From Clostridiales bacterium (lineage in GTDB: Bacteria > Bacillota > Clostridia > Oscillospirales > Acutalibacteraceae), in assembly GCA_022791355.1 (NCBI GenBank), contig JAAVYX010000052.1:1-8349 (forward strand): 8,349 nt of DNA, given 5' to 3'. Position numbers and translations under genes: made by a program. Of this stretch, positions 1-6,369 are shown piece after piece; the first letter of the stretch is position 1; each line of letters starts with the position of its first letter. A model generated the notes under the pieces. That model worked only from the letters and a program-made list of their open reading frames with translations. It was not told where the DNA came from and made no database searches.

Positions 1-166
1 GCCAGCGGGCTATCGCCCGCCAAATCCGAGAACGCTGCCGGTTCCCCGACGGCCCCCATTTGGCCGCCTCTGGGCGTATTAGCCCTTGGAGGTAGATGGT
101 GTCATATGGAGATACAAAAGCCGCCGCCCCGCCGGTTGCTTCAGCATAGACTTTCGTTCGGCCCAT
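1..166 (-). other. open frame running off the left edge, doubtful gene
   Basis: On the minus strand an ATG at 166-164 opens a frame with no stop for 55 codons, down to the window edge. In the same frame the nearest upstream stop is a TAG ten codons before the ATG. The predicted peptide begins MGRTKVYAEATGG and is rich in Gly, Ala, Arg and Trp. There is no Shine-Dalgarno sequence before the ATG, and I recognise no domain. It could be the start of a small gene that continues beyond the window. It could equally be an intergenic repeat that happens to stay open. I favour the second reading because of the missing ribosome binding site. Confidence 0.2.
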
Positions 167-324
167 CTGTGTGGCGGTCCAAAGAATGTTCCGTCGCTAA
201 AACGCCTCTTACCGCGCTTGCCGCAAGAAAGGACGCTTCCATTTCTCACGTTCCGGTCCAGCCTTCAGCCAAACCGCCGGTAAAGTCCGAGCCCCATCGC
301 GAAAATATCCCCAGAGCCTATACT
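1..324. other. left flank without a convincing gene
   Basis: This stretch lies downstream of the phosphatase gene, which reads towards it from the right. I see no ribosome binding site, tRNA, rRNA or clear terminator for the phosphatase here. A short hairpin occurs at the extreme left: GCGGGC (5-10) pairs with GCCCGC (15-20). The plus-strand open frame across this region continues antisense through the phosphatase gene and is a shadow. A minus-strand open frame that leaves the window at the left edge is listed separately. Confidence 0.6.
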
Positions 325-960
325 CTACGCATCCTCCAGAGCCTCCCAGTCGGCCGGCGGAATCTGGCCGGACACCTCGACGACGCCGCTGCGCAGGTAG
401 ACCGACGGAGTCACCCGCACCGAATAACCCCGGCCGTTGCCGCTCATCCATTGAAAAAAGGGCAGCTGGGGCAGGGCGCAGGCCGACAAAACGCTCATGA
501 TAACCCCGCCGTGAACCACCGCCGCAGCCTCTGTGATCCCGTTCTCCATCATATGGCGGACCGCCTGCCCAAAACCGGCGCAGACCCGTTGGGTAAAATC
601 CTCCGTGGACTCCCCGCCGGGCGGCGCGGCGATTCTGCCCGCCGTCCAGGCCTGATAATCCGTATCACCGGCCAGCTCCTGGGCCGACCGGCCCTCGAAT
701 ATTCCAAAATTGCATTCCCGCAGATCCTCCACCAAAATGGGATGGGCCTCCGGGTAGATGATTTCCAGGCTCTGACGGCAGCGCAGCAGCGGGCTGGCGT
801 AGCAGACCTCCACCTGCGGGTAGACGCCCGCCTCCCGCAGCCGTTCCAGCTCTTTTATACCATTTGTAGTTAACGGAATATCTGTAACGCCTATATATTG
901 CCCATTTTGGTTTCCTTCTGTTATTCCATGGCGAATGAGATGGACGGTATAGGTCTTCAT
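325..960 (-). CDS. histidine phosphatase family protein (phosphoglycerate mutase-like)
   Basis: A 211-residue member of the histidine phosphatase superfamily: soluble enzymes that remove phosphate through a phospho-histidine intermediate. The signature LIRHG lies at residues 8-12, with catalytic His11 and phosphate-binding Arg10. Arg60 in SPLLRCRQSLE, Glu82 in the LREC.FG.FEG segment (likely proton donor) and His150 in VVHGG complete the usual active site. The length is typical of the short CobC/GpmB-like branch (about 200 residues). Substrate cannot be read from sequence: alpha-ribazole phosphatase (cobC), a sugar-phosphate phosphatase or a broad-specificity enzyme are all possible, and no cobalamin gene is nearby, so no symbol is given. 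The ATG start is supported by a purine-rich AAGGGGGAGAGG (975-964) just upstream. It is transcribed away from the neighbouring XRE regulator, and a perfect inverted repeat lies in its promoter region, suggesting control by that regulator. The family call is firm; the specificity is unknown. Confidence 0.93.
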   Translation of the reverse strand: MKTYTVHLIRHGITEGNQNGQYIGVTDIPLTTNGIKELERLREAGVYPQVEVCYASPLLRCRQSLEIIYPEAHPILVEDLRECNFGIFEGRSAQELAGDTDYQAWTAGRIAAPPGGESTEDFTQRVCAGFGQAVRHMMENGITEAAAVVHGGVIMSVLSACALPQLPFFQWMSGNGRGYSVRVTPSVYLRSGVVEVSGQIPPADWEALEDA

Positions 961-975
961 CTGCCTCTCCCCCTT

Positions 976-1000
976 CAGAATATACGAATTGTATATTCTG
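976..1000. promoter_or_regulatory. perfect inverted repeat, candidate operator
   Basis: CAGAATATAC (976-985) and GTATATTCTG (991-1000) are exact reverse complements around a 5-base spacer GAATT. This 25-base dyad lies between two divergent genes, one of which encodes a DNA-binding XRE regulator. It covers the spacer and -10 region of the candidate phosphatase promoter and ends just before the -35 box of the regulator promoter. A dimeric helix-turn-helix protein is the natural ligand for such a site, so I infer that the adjacent regulator binds here. No second copy was seen in the window. Confidence 0.65.
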
Positions 1001-1004
1001 TCAA
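977..1004 (-). promoter_or_regulatory. candidate promoter of the phosphatase gene
   Basis: On the minus strand a consensus -35 box TTGACA (1004-999) is followed after 16 bases by TATTCT (982-977), a 4/6 match to the -10 box. The inferred start of transcription, near 970, would leave only a very short leader that begins inside the purine-rich ribosome binding site. That is a point against this exact -10 assignment. The -35 box directly abuts the -35 box of the divergent regulator promoter. Confidence 0.45.
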
Positions 1005-1033
1005 TTGTAAAGCTTATTTGCTTATACTATAAT
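1005..1033 (+). promoter_or_regulatory. sigma-A type promoter of the XRE regulator
   Basis: TTGTAA (1005-1010) and a perfect TATAAT (1028-1033) are separated by exactly 17 bases. Transcription would start near 1040, about 27 bases before the TTG start codon. The inverted repeat at 976-1000 sits centred near -52 relative to that start. Confidence 0.75.
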
Positions 1034-1066
1034 AATTTTCGGAATAAAATGCAAGGGGTGTGCTGA

Positions 1067-1738
1067 TTGGAGTGCAGCTTTCCGAACAATCTTGCGGCTT
1101 TGCGGCATGAACGCGGCATTTCACAGAAGACGGCGGCCGAGGCGCTGGGCATCTCCCAGGCCCTGCTCTCCCATTATGAGAAGGGTATCCGGGAATGCGG
1201 ATTGGATTTTCTCTGCCGGGCCGCTGATTACTACGGCGTCACCGCCGACTATCTTTTGGGCCGGACGGACAGACGGACAGGCTTTTCCACCGCAGACGAC
1301 AGCGCCCATACCCAACGGCGGGAGCTCTGCCGTATCCTGGAGCTTTTGTACGATATTGCGGACAAGGCGGCCGGTTCTCCCCTGGCCGACGGGTGGGACG
1401 CCTTCCTGCGGGCGGCCGTCTATCGCAGCGCCCGGCTGCTTTTAGAAGCCTGCGACGGACGTCCTCAGGAGTTGTTCTCCTTACAGTCCGTAAAGGCCCA
1501 GGCAGCGGCGGCCGGTCTGATGGATATGGCCGCGGCCCGACTGGCCCCGCCCGTTATAGATACTGCTAGGGGCGTCCTTCAGCAACCCGGCCGGCCGGCC
1601 CCCTACGTTTCTAAGGAACGCTTGCTGGCCGATTATCCCGACGCGGCGCCTTCCCTGCTCCTGCTGTTGCAGGATATCGAGGAAAAACTGGTATATAGCT
1701 TAACGCGGTTCCCAGAGCCTTCCGGCGTCCATACATAA
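1067..1738 (+). CDS. XRE-family transcriptional regulator with helical C-terminal extension
   Basis: A 223-residue DNA-binding protein. An HTH_3/XRE domain occupies about residues 8-64. It includes NNLAALRHERGISQ, the recognition region ALGISQALLSHYEKG, and the ending GVTADYLLGRTD that is common in this family. The remaining 150 residues have no domain I recognise; they are rich in Ala, Leu and Arg and look mostly helical, so they may serve dimerisation or effector binding. Translation starts at a TTG: AAGGGGTG (1053-1060) lies six bases upstream, and no ATG in this frame precedes the HTH. The gene is divergent from the histidine phosphatase, has its own TTGTAA/TATAAT promoter, and ends six bases before a strong terminator, so it is a single-gene unit. 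The inverted repeat between the two genes suggests control of the phosphatase and possibly of itself. Target genes are inferred only. Confidence 0.88.
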   Translation: MECSFPNNLAALRHERGISQKTAAEALGISQALLSHYEKGIRECGLDFLCRAADYYGVTADYLLGRTDRRTGFSTADDSAHTQRRELCRILELLYDIADKAAGSPLADGWDAFLRAAVYRSARLLLEACDGRPQELFSLQSVKAQAAAAGLMDMAAARLAPPVIDTARGVLQQPGRPAPYVSKERLLADYPDAAPSLLLLLQDIEEKLVYSLTRFPEPSGVHT

Positions 1739-1743
1739 AACCC

Positions 1744-1777
1744 AAAAAGCAATCTACAGCTTTGTAGATTGCTTTTT
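1744..1777 (+). terminator. intrinsic terminator of the XRE regulator
   Basis: AAAAAGCAATCTACA (1744-1758) pairs perfectly with TGTAGATTGCTTTTT (1763-1777) around a 4-base loop, giving a 15-bp stem ending in five T. It begins five bases after the stop codon. The A/T symmetry means it could also work in the other direction. Confidence 0.9.
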
Positions 1778-2064
1778 CTAGGGCTAGCCCCCCTTCGGAT
1801 TTTTCCAACAGTGGCCAGCAGCCGAAAAAGGGGTATTTTGCCGCGCAAGGCCCAGAAATTCAATACGCTCGGTCTACATAATTTTGGAGGTCTTCCGCCT
1901 TTCTCTCCAGTATCCGTTTTGGTCTTTGGCTGTTCGGCTGGAATCGGATAGCGGATAACCAGCGGACGTCTTTCCCGCGTCAAATCCCACAATGCCGCGA
2001 ACGTCCCTTCCCCAAAGAAAGACGGTAATGGATATCTACAGGGTACGCTCTGCGCGCGTCACAC
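1778..2064. other. intergenic region before the ClC gene
   Basis: This gap separates the regulator terminator from the ribosome binding site of the anion transporter. It contains a 10-base palindrome GGGCTAGCCC (1781-1790) and a purine-rich TTTGGAGG (1883-1890) that has no start codon at a suitable distance. I looked for a fluoride (crcB) riboswitch, because the transporter resembles the fluoride branch, but saw no matching core. No consensus promoter is obvious. The frame of the transporter is open upstream to an ATG at 1992, but this segment does not look coding. Confidence 0.5.
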
Positions 2065-2071
2065 GAGGAGG
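2065..2071 (+). promoter_or_regulatory. ribosome binding site that sets the ClC start
   Basis: GAGGAGG (2065-2071) lies seven bases before a GTG codon at 2079. The in-frame ATG codons at 1992 and 2028 have no comparable site, so the GTG is the preferred start. Confidence 0.75.
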
Positions 2072-2078
2072 AAAACTT

Positions 2079-3347
2079 GTGGCAAACCTGATACGCAGCC
2101 GGATAGATCGGATCCGGCCATATTTTATCACTTTTTTTAAATGGGGCGTTTTCGCCGCCTTTATCGGTTTCACGGTGGGCGGCGTGGGCGTGCTGTTTTA
2201 CTACGGTACCAATATAGCCGCCCAGCTTTTCGCCCGGTTTAGCTGGCTGATTCTTCTGCTGCCCATAGCCGGCGCGGTTATCTACTTTTTATACAAGCTC
2301 TTGGGCCAGGCCGGCGGCAAGGGTACCAACCTGATTCTGCTGGCCGTCCGGCAGGGGGAAAAGGTTTCCATCCGGCATGCGCCTCTGATCTTTATCGGCA
2401 CCCTGCTCACCCACCTCTGCGGCGGATCCTCCGGGCGGGAGGGAGCCGCCCTGCAATTGGGGGGAAGCATGTCGGCCTGGCTGGGCCGCCGGCTTCGTCT
2501 GGACGACAAGGACGGTCGGCTGATCACCCTGTGCGGCATGAGCGCCGCCTTCTCGGCTATTTTTGGCACGCCTGTGACCGCCGTGGTCTTTTCCATGGAG
2601 GTCATCAGCGTGGGAGTAATGTACTATTCGGCGGCCCTGCCCTGCGTAACCTCCTCCATCGTGGCCTATGCCCTGGCGGTGCGGCTAGGGGTGCGGCCGG
2701 CCGCCTTTCAGCTTTTTGGCCTGCCGGAAATCGCCCTGGTTCCCGCCTTGCAGGTGGTTCTGCTGGCCGCCTTGTGCGCCGGGGTCAGCATCCTCTTCTG
2801 CGTGTGCATACACGGCGCGGGTAAATTCTACCGGCGGTATATTCCCCAGCCCTTTCGTATTATCGCCGCCGGCCTGATTATCCTGGCCTTCACCCTGCTC
2901 ATAGAAAGCCTCGGCGGCTCCCGGGACTATAACGGCCCGGGTATGGAGATTATTTCCAACGCCTTAGCGGGAGAGGTCCGGCCCGAGGCCTTTCTGCTGA
3001 AAATTCTTTTTACGGCCTTAACCTTGGGCGCCGGCTTTAAAGGGGGCGAAATTGTTCCCGCCTTTTTCACCGGCGCCACTTTCGGCTGCGCGGCCGGACG
3101 GCTCATCGGCCTGCCAGCCTCCTTTGGCGCGGGGGTGGGACTGGTATCGGTTTTCTGCGGGGTTACCAACTGCCCCATCGCCTCGGTCTTTTTAAGCCTG
3201 GAACTCTTCGGCCCCGCCGGCCTGCTCTATTTTATGCTGGCTAGCGCCGTCAGCTATCTTTTTTCGGGCTATTACGGTTTATACAGCGAACAGAAAATCC
3301 TCTACTCTAAGCTCTCCCCCGAATTTATCAATAAAAAAGCCGATTAG
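2079..3347 (+). CDS. ClC-family anion transporter, resembling the fluoride/proton antiporter branch
   Basis: A multi-pass inner-membrane protein of 422 residues, using the GTG start favoured by its ribosome binding site; starting at the ATG at 1992 would add 29 residues. The ClC hallmark GSSGREGAALQLGGS lies at about residues 116-130, with the gating glutamate at 121. FGTPVTAVVFSMEV (about 162-175) and TNCPIASVFLSLELFG (about 363-378) are further family segments. The third selectivity-filter motif reads FKGGEIVPAFFTG (about 320-332) instead of the GG(I/V)FAP of chloride ClCs, and a GSGIP motif is absent: the matching place reads GGKGTNLILL. From memory, GGE.xP at this position marks the CLC-F fluoride/proton antiporters. 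Hydrophobic helices run through the chain. Substrate could be fluoride or chloride. No regulator or riboswitch is visible. Membership of the ClC family is firm; fluoride specificity is inference. Confidence 0.92.
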   Translation: MANLIRSRIDRIRPYFITFFKWGVFAAFIGFTVGGVGVLFYYGTNIAAQLFARFSWLILLLPIAGAVIYFLYKLLGQAGGKGTNLILLAVRQGEKVSIRHAPLIFIGTLLTHLCGGSSGREGAALQLGGSMSAWLGRRLRLDDKDGRLITLCGMSAAFSAIFGTPVTAVVFSMEVISVGVMYYSAALPCVTSSIVAYALAVRLGVRPAAFQLFGLPEIALVPALQVVLLAALCAGVSILFCVCIHGAGKFYRRYIPQPFRIIAAGLIILAFTLLIESLGGSRDYNGPGMEIISNALAGEVRPEAFLLKILFTALTLGAGFKGGEIVPAFFTGATFGCAAGRLIGLPASFGAGVGLVSVFCGVTNCPIASVFLSLELFGPAGLLYFMLASAVSYLFSGYYGLYSEQKILYSKLSPEFINKKAD

Positions 3348-3350
3348 ACC

Positions 3351-3413
3351 TTGCCGGCCTATGCGCGATTATGCCAAGCTTGCGGGCGTTTTTTGATTGG
3401 CCGGCGATTTTTT
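3351..3413 (+). terminator. possible terminator of the ClC gene
   Basis: TTGCCGGCC (3351-3359) can pair with GGCCGGCGA (3399-3407), nine pairs including one G-T, followed by six T (3408-3413). The stem begins three bases after the ClC stop codon. The 39-base loop is long for an intrinsic terminator. A second T run (3389-3394) inside the loop follows a GC-rich stretch and may be the real end point. Confidence 0.4.
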
Positions 3414-3509
3414 CGCGGGCCTACCGCTCTATGGCAAGAAAAAACCGTTGATCGGACGTCTTGAGAATTTTCAAACAAAGCCGAAAGGCGCCCGACAAAC
3501 CGTCCCTTT

Positions 3510-3542
3510 AAAAGAGCCCTGGACCGGATAGGCTCCAGGGCT
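3510..3542 (-). terminator. intrinsic terminator of the small HTH gene
   Basis: On the minus strand AGCCCTGGA (3542-3534) pairs with TCCAGGGCT (3523-3515) around a 10-base loop, and CTTTT follows (3514-3510). It lies about 37 bases past the stop codon of the small HTH gene. The ClC gene converges on it from the other side, but the plus-strand T run after the hairpin is short. Confidence 0.7.
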
Positions 3543-3578
3543 TTATGTATCCGCGCCGCCGTCCCTTTCGAGGATGGT

Positions 3579-3842
3579 TTACCGGCCGGTTTTGGCTCCT
3601 TCCTCCTCTTCGCCCTCCATCATAACCAGCCGGTAGAGGGGCACGTCCAACGCCTGGGCAATGGCGATGAGGGTATCTAGGGAGGGCGCTTTGAGAGTTC
3701 CCAACGCTTCCAAATGACTGATATAATCGGAGCTTAGATTGACCGCTTCGGCCAATTGCTCCTGGGTCATCTCCCTTTCCCGGCGAAAACGGCCTATGTT
3801 GGTACCAATGGTGCGATAATACCAATAATACTCCTGTTTCAT
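3579..3842 (-). CDS. small XRE-family helix-turn-helix protein
   Basis: A compact DNA-binding protein of 87 residues, essentially a single HTH_3/XRE domain (about residues 11-73). Visible elements are NIGRFRREREMTQEQLAEAV, the recognition part NLSSDYISHLE, and the final helix TLIAIAQALDVPLYRLV. An acidic tail (MEGEEEEGAKTGR) closes the chain; there is no effector domain. I chose the second of two ATG codons, at 3842: the ribosome binding site AAGGAG (3856-3851) is eight bases away from it but only two from the upstream ATG at 3848, which would add two residues. The gene has no operon partner. It converges with the ClC gene and is followed by its own terminator. Proteins of this size often act as repressors in phage, antitoxin or sporulation settings, but no partner is present here, so the target is unknown. 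Confidence 0.85.
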   Translation of the reverse strand: MKQEYYWYYRTIGTNIGRFRREREMTQEQLAEAVNLSSDYISHLEALGTLKAPSLDTLIAIAQALDVPLYRLVMMEGEEEEGAKTGR

Positions 3843-3850
3843 GCTCATAA

Positions 3851-3856
3851 CTCCTT
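3851..3856 (-). promoter_or_regulatory. ribosome binding site of the small HTH gene
   Basis: On the minus strand AAGGAG reads from 3856 to 3851. Its spacing is two bases to the ATG at 3848 and eight bases to the ATG at 3842, which favours the latter as the true start. Confidence 0.7.
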
Positions 3857-4546
3857 TTTCGACTGTTTGTCATTGTATAAATATGAAACCATGAGGAGGG
3901 TTTTCACACCACGTCCCAGAAAGTATTCTTTCCTAGCGATAAGATATAGCGTCCTCTGCATACGACGGGGCATTGGCCTGTCGGTTCAGCCGGCCGCCCT
4001 TATATGTAAAAAAGCGTCGGGCCGCTGCGGCGGCCGACGCTTTTTGGCTATGGTTCCGGCAAAGGCTGTAGATTTGTTTTTCAGCTGAGAGGGAGGCTTT
4101 CGGCGGGCGGACTTTTCTTATCAAGTTAAACGCAAGATTTCGCGCCAAAATTCCCTATAGGATTTCTCCAAAACCTGATCTGATAACGCGCCTTCCCTCT
4201 TTTATGAAACGATAAAAAGGCGAAACGTTCGCGGATACGCCTGCCAGCCGCCAACAGAACCGGCGGGAAACGCAGCAAGCAGCGCCTCTCAGGATAAGGG
4301 AACCCCCATTTTAAGCCTGTCGTCCCAGCCCCTCAGGAACCCGGCGGGATGTAACGGGAGCCTGACCTATGCGCTCGCCTGCGGCGCCGCCTCGCTTAAG
4401 CCGCTTACGGGACTACGTCCCTCCGGTCGACTCTCGCCGCTTTGTTCCGCGCTCCAACTTGTTGCGTTTCGCTTACCCGCCGGCAATAATAGGAAAACGG
4501 CAGTTGATTTTTGGCAAAAGGGCAGCCAGCTGCTAGAAACCGCGAG
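3857..4546. other. long gene-poor intergenic region
   Basis: Nothing here reads as a gene: the open frames are short, lack ribosome binding sites and show no domain. The region must hold the promoter of the small HTH gene, but I could not find a convincing -35/-10 pair; TACAAT (3877-3872, minus) is a possible -10. Structures seen are a strong terminator-like hairpin (4009-4045, listed separately), an 8-base palindrome CCTATAGG (4154-4161), and a bulged hairpin in which CGCCT (4189-4193) and TTTTAT (4200-4205) pair with ATAAAA (4212-4217) and AGGCG (4218-4222). Positions 4367-4470 are rich in CGC and TCG triplets and resemble degenerate intergenic repeat sequence. A small RNA cannot be excluded. 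Confidence 0.5.
4009..4045 (+). terminator. strong hairpin terminator with no obvious gene
   Basis: AAAAAGCGTCGG (4009-4020) pairs with CCGACGCTTTTT (4034-4045), 12 bp. The inner CCGC and GCGG extend the stem past a one-base bulge to a small loop, and five T close the structure. It would work in either direction because of its A/T symmetry. No gene on the plus strand ends here, and spoIVA on the minus strand has a closer terminator. It may end an unrecognised small transcript or protect against read-through. Confidence 0.7.
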
Positions 4547-4595
4547 AAAAGAAAGCGCCCGCGCTATGGGCCTTTTTAAGCCGCATAGCGCGGGC
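4547..4595 (-). terminator. likely terminator of spoIVA
   Basis: On the minus strand GCCCGCGCTATG (4595-4584) pairs perfectly with CATAGCGCGGGC (4568-4557), a 12-bp stem; the loop contains a further three pairs. The T-rich run GCTTTCTTTTC follows (4556-4546). It sits about 75 bases past the spoIVA stop codon, the right place to end the spoIVA transcript. Confidence 0.7.
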
Positions 4596-4611
4596 AGCAT
4601 CTGCGATGCTG
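4595..4611. repeat. small hairpin beside the spoIVA terminator
   Basis: CAGCATC (4595-4601) pairs with GATGCTG (4605-4611) around a 3-base loop. It directly adjoins the terminator stem and shares one base with it, so the two hairpins would lie in tandem in the 3' end of the spoIVA transcript. No T run follows it, so it is not a terminator by itself. Confidence 0.55.
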
Positions 4612-4668
4612 ATATTGTCGAAACGCAAAAGTAAAAACTATACGCTATTTAACGGCGCCATATAAATC

Positions 4669-6147
4669 TTACAAAATAATGCAGATCAAGCCGCTGCATC
4701 CCTCGTTGATAACCCTCTCCAGAGTTTCCTGCAAGCGTATGCGGGCGTCGCCCGGCATACGGGCCAGCTTGGTGTGCAGCCCCTCGTTGACCAGCTCGTG
4801 GAGAGACTTGCCGAAAATATTAGAGTCCCAGATTTTGGCCGGGTCCTCCTCAAACTCGTTGAGCAGATACATTACCAAATCCTCGCTCTGCTTTTCCGAG
4901 CCTACGATGGGGGAAACCTCGGTGTTGATATCGGCCTTCATCATGTGGATGGAGGGGGCCGACGCCCGCAGCCGCACCCCGTAACGGCCGCCCTGCTTCA
5001 TAATTTCGGGCTCCTCCAGGGTCAGCTCCTCGATAGAGGGCATGACGATGCCATAGCCGGTGGCCTCCACCTCGTCCAGCGCGTCCTTCACCCGCATATA
5101 CTGCTTTTTGATCTCGGCCAGCTCCTGGATGGTGGACATGAGCTCCTGCTCCCCGGCGATGGACAGGCCCGTGGTCTCGGCCAGCACCTTGTAGAAAAGT
5201 CCCCGTCCGATATCCACCTGTATCTTGGCCGCGCCTTTGCCCAGGTCCACCCGCATGGTGCGGGACTGCTCCACATGCTCGCAGGCGCACAGCCGTTTTT
5301 CCAGCTGATCAATATCCCGGATATGGCGAAGCTCGGCCGCCTCCTTGCGGATGAGCCCGTAAAGCTCGCTGCGCAGCCAGTGTTCGGGAGATAGGGTGGT
5401 AATCCAGCGGGGCAGGGCCACCCCCACCTCCTTGACCGGGAACTCAAAGAGCACCTTCTGGATGATCTGCCGGATATTTTCTTCCTCCAGCTCCAGACAG
5501 TTGACCGGGATGACCGGCACGCCGTACTTATCCGAAAGGACCTCGGCCATGGATCGGGCCTCGTCGGTGTTGGGATAGGTGCAGTTGAGCAGGACGATGA
5601 AGGCCTTGCCGATTTCCTTGAGCTCGCTGATAACCCGCTCCTCGGCTTCCTCGTATTCCGCGCGGGGAATGTCGCTGATGCTGCCGTCGGTGGTGACCAC
5701 CAGGCCGATGGTGGAGTGCTCGGTGATAACCTTGCGGGTGCCGATTTCGGCGGCCATGTTGAAGGGCACCGGCTCCTCATACCAAGGGGTCATGACCATG
5801 CGGGGCTGGTCCCCTTCGATATAACCTAAGGAGCTGGGAACAATGTAGCCCACGCAGTCGATGAGGCGGACGTTGAAGGCCGAGTTGCCCTCCAGATTGA
5901 CCTCCACCGCTTTTTCGGGGATAAACTTGGGCTCGGTGGTCATGATGGTGCGGCCGGCCGAGGACTGGGGCAGCTCGTCGTTGGCCCGCTCCTTCTGGTA
6001 GGCGCTGCTGATGTTGGGCAGTACCAGGGTGTCCATAAACCGCTTGATAAAGGTGGATTTGCCGGTGCGGACCGGGCCGACCACGCCGATATAGATATCG
6101 CCGTCGGTGCGCTGGGCAATGTCGTGGTATAAGTTTCTTTCTTCCAT
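4669..6147 (-). CDS. spoIVA: stage IV sporulation protein A, spore coat assembly ATPase
   Basis: SpoIVA is made in the mother cell, binds the outer forespore membrane and polymerises in an ATP-dependent way to form the platform for the spore coat; it is also needed for cortex formation. The protein is 492 residues, the same length as I recall for Bacillus subtilis SpoIVA, and matches it throughout. The N-terminal P-loop domain has Walker A GPVRTGKST with Lys30, the switch-region AGRTIMTTEPKF with Thr70 and Thr71, and Walker B RLIDCVGY with Asp97. Further anchors are TPWYEEPVPF, AAEIGTRKVITEHSTIG, GVRLRASAPSIHMM and the ending INEGCSGLICIIL. The frame stays open 207 bases further upstream, but the ATG at 6147 has a strong ribosome binding site and gives the conserved N-terminus. 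In the model species the gene is under sigma-E. It follows a SipL-type gene on the same strand, whose product is the expected binding partner. Confidence 0.98.
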   Translation of the reverse strand: MEERNLYHDIAQRTDGDIYIGVVGPVRTGKSTFIKRFMDTLVLPNISSAYQKERANDELPQSSAGRTIMTTEPKFIPEKAVEVNLEGNSAFNVRLIDCVGYIVPSSLGYIEGDQPRMVMTPWYEEPVPFNMAAEIGTRKVITEHSTIGLVVTTDGSISDIPRAEYEEAEERVISELKEIGKAFIVLLNCTYPNTDEARSMAEVLSDKYGVPVIPVNCLELEEENIRQIIQKVLFEFPVKEVGVALPRWITTLSPEHWLRSELYGLIRKEAAELRHIRDIDQLEKRLCACEHVEQSRTMRVDLGKGAAKIQVDIGRGLFYKVLAETTGLSIAGEQELMSTIQELAEIKKQYMRVKDALDEVEATGYGIVMPSIEELTLEEPEIMKQGGRYGVRLRASAPSIHMMKADINTEVSPIVGSEKQSEDLVMYLLNEFEEDPAKIWDSNIFGKSLHELVNEGLHTKLARMPGDARIRLQETLERVINEGCSGLICIIL

Positions 6148-6150
6148 ATG

Positions 6151-6159
6151 TCCTCCCCC
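6151..6159 (-). promoter_or_regulatory. ribosome binding site fixing the spoIVA start
   Basis: On the minus strand GGGGGAGGA (6159-6151) lies just before the ATG at 6147. This rules out the longer in-frame start at 6354, which would add 69 residues not found in SpoIVA proteins. Confidence 0.85.
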
Positions 6160-6268
6160 TTGCGGGTATACGTCCATCGGCCCGAGGCCGCGGGTTCCCG
6201 CTTTGATTTTGGGCAAAACGGGCCGGAGACTGCCGTCCCGCAAAAAAGATGATACAAAAAGTTTTCGC

Positions 6269-6288
6269 CCGCCTTTTTGGAAAGGCGG
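6269..6288. repeat. hairpin in the spoIVA leader
   Basis: CCGCCTTT (6269-6276) and AAAGGCGG (6281-6288) form a perfect 8-bp stem with a 4-base loop. On the minus strand a T run appears only after eight further bases, so a terminator or attenuator role is possible but weakly supported. Confidence 0.5.
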
Positions 6289-6332
6289 TAGGATCGAGGG
6301 GTAAAGCCCCGCCGCGGCCCGCAGAGTGTGAA

Positions 6333-6340
6333 ATTTTATG
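6333..6340 (-). promoter_or_regulatory. possible sigma-E type -10 element for spoIVA
   Basis: CATAAAAT on the minus strand (6340-6333) matches the sigma-E -10 consensus CATACAAT at seven of eight bases, and spoIVA is a classic sigma-E gene. No convincing -35 element is found at the usual distance. The placement, about 185 bases before the start codon, is acceptable but long. Confidence 0.25.
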
Positions 6341-6369
6341 TAAACCAGGCGCATGGCAGCCGTTGGCGT

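Noticed and set aside
60..120. Possible fluoride riboswitch core (GATGGTGTC)
   Set aside because: The flanking bases do not form the required pseudoknot helices, and no fluoride-related gene follows it.
106..873. 255-codon open frame on the plus strand
   Set aside because: It is antisense to the histidine phosphatase, whose active-site motifs are intact; its composition is that of a GC-rich shadow frame.
1633..1992. 119-codon open frame on the minus strand
   Set aside because: It starts with TTG without a ribosome binding site, overlaps the end of the regulator gene and its terminator, and shows no domain.
1992..2078. Longer ClC start at ATG 1992 or 2028
   Set aside because: Neither has a good ribosome binding site, while GTG 2079 has GAGGAGG at seven bases and gives a normal ClC N-terminus. 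It stays possible as an alternative.
4774..5394. Plus-strand open frames across spoIVA, and similar ones across sipL (6564-7412)
   Set aside because: They are antisense shadows of clearly conserved genes.
6148..6354. Longer spoIVA start adding 69 residues
   Set aside because: The extension is merely open; the ATG at 6147 has a strong ribosome binding site and yields the family's conserved N-terminus and a length of 492 residues.
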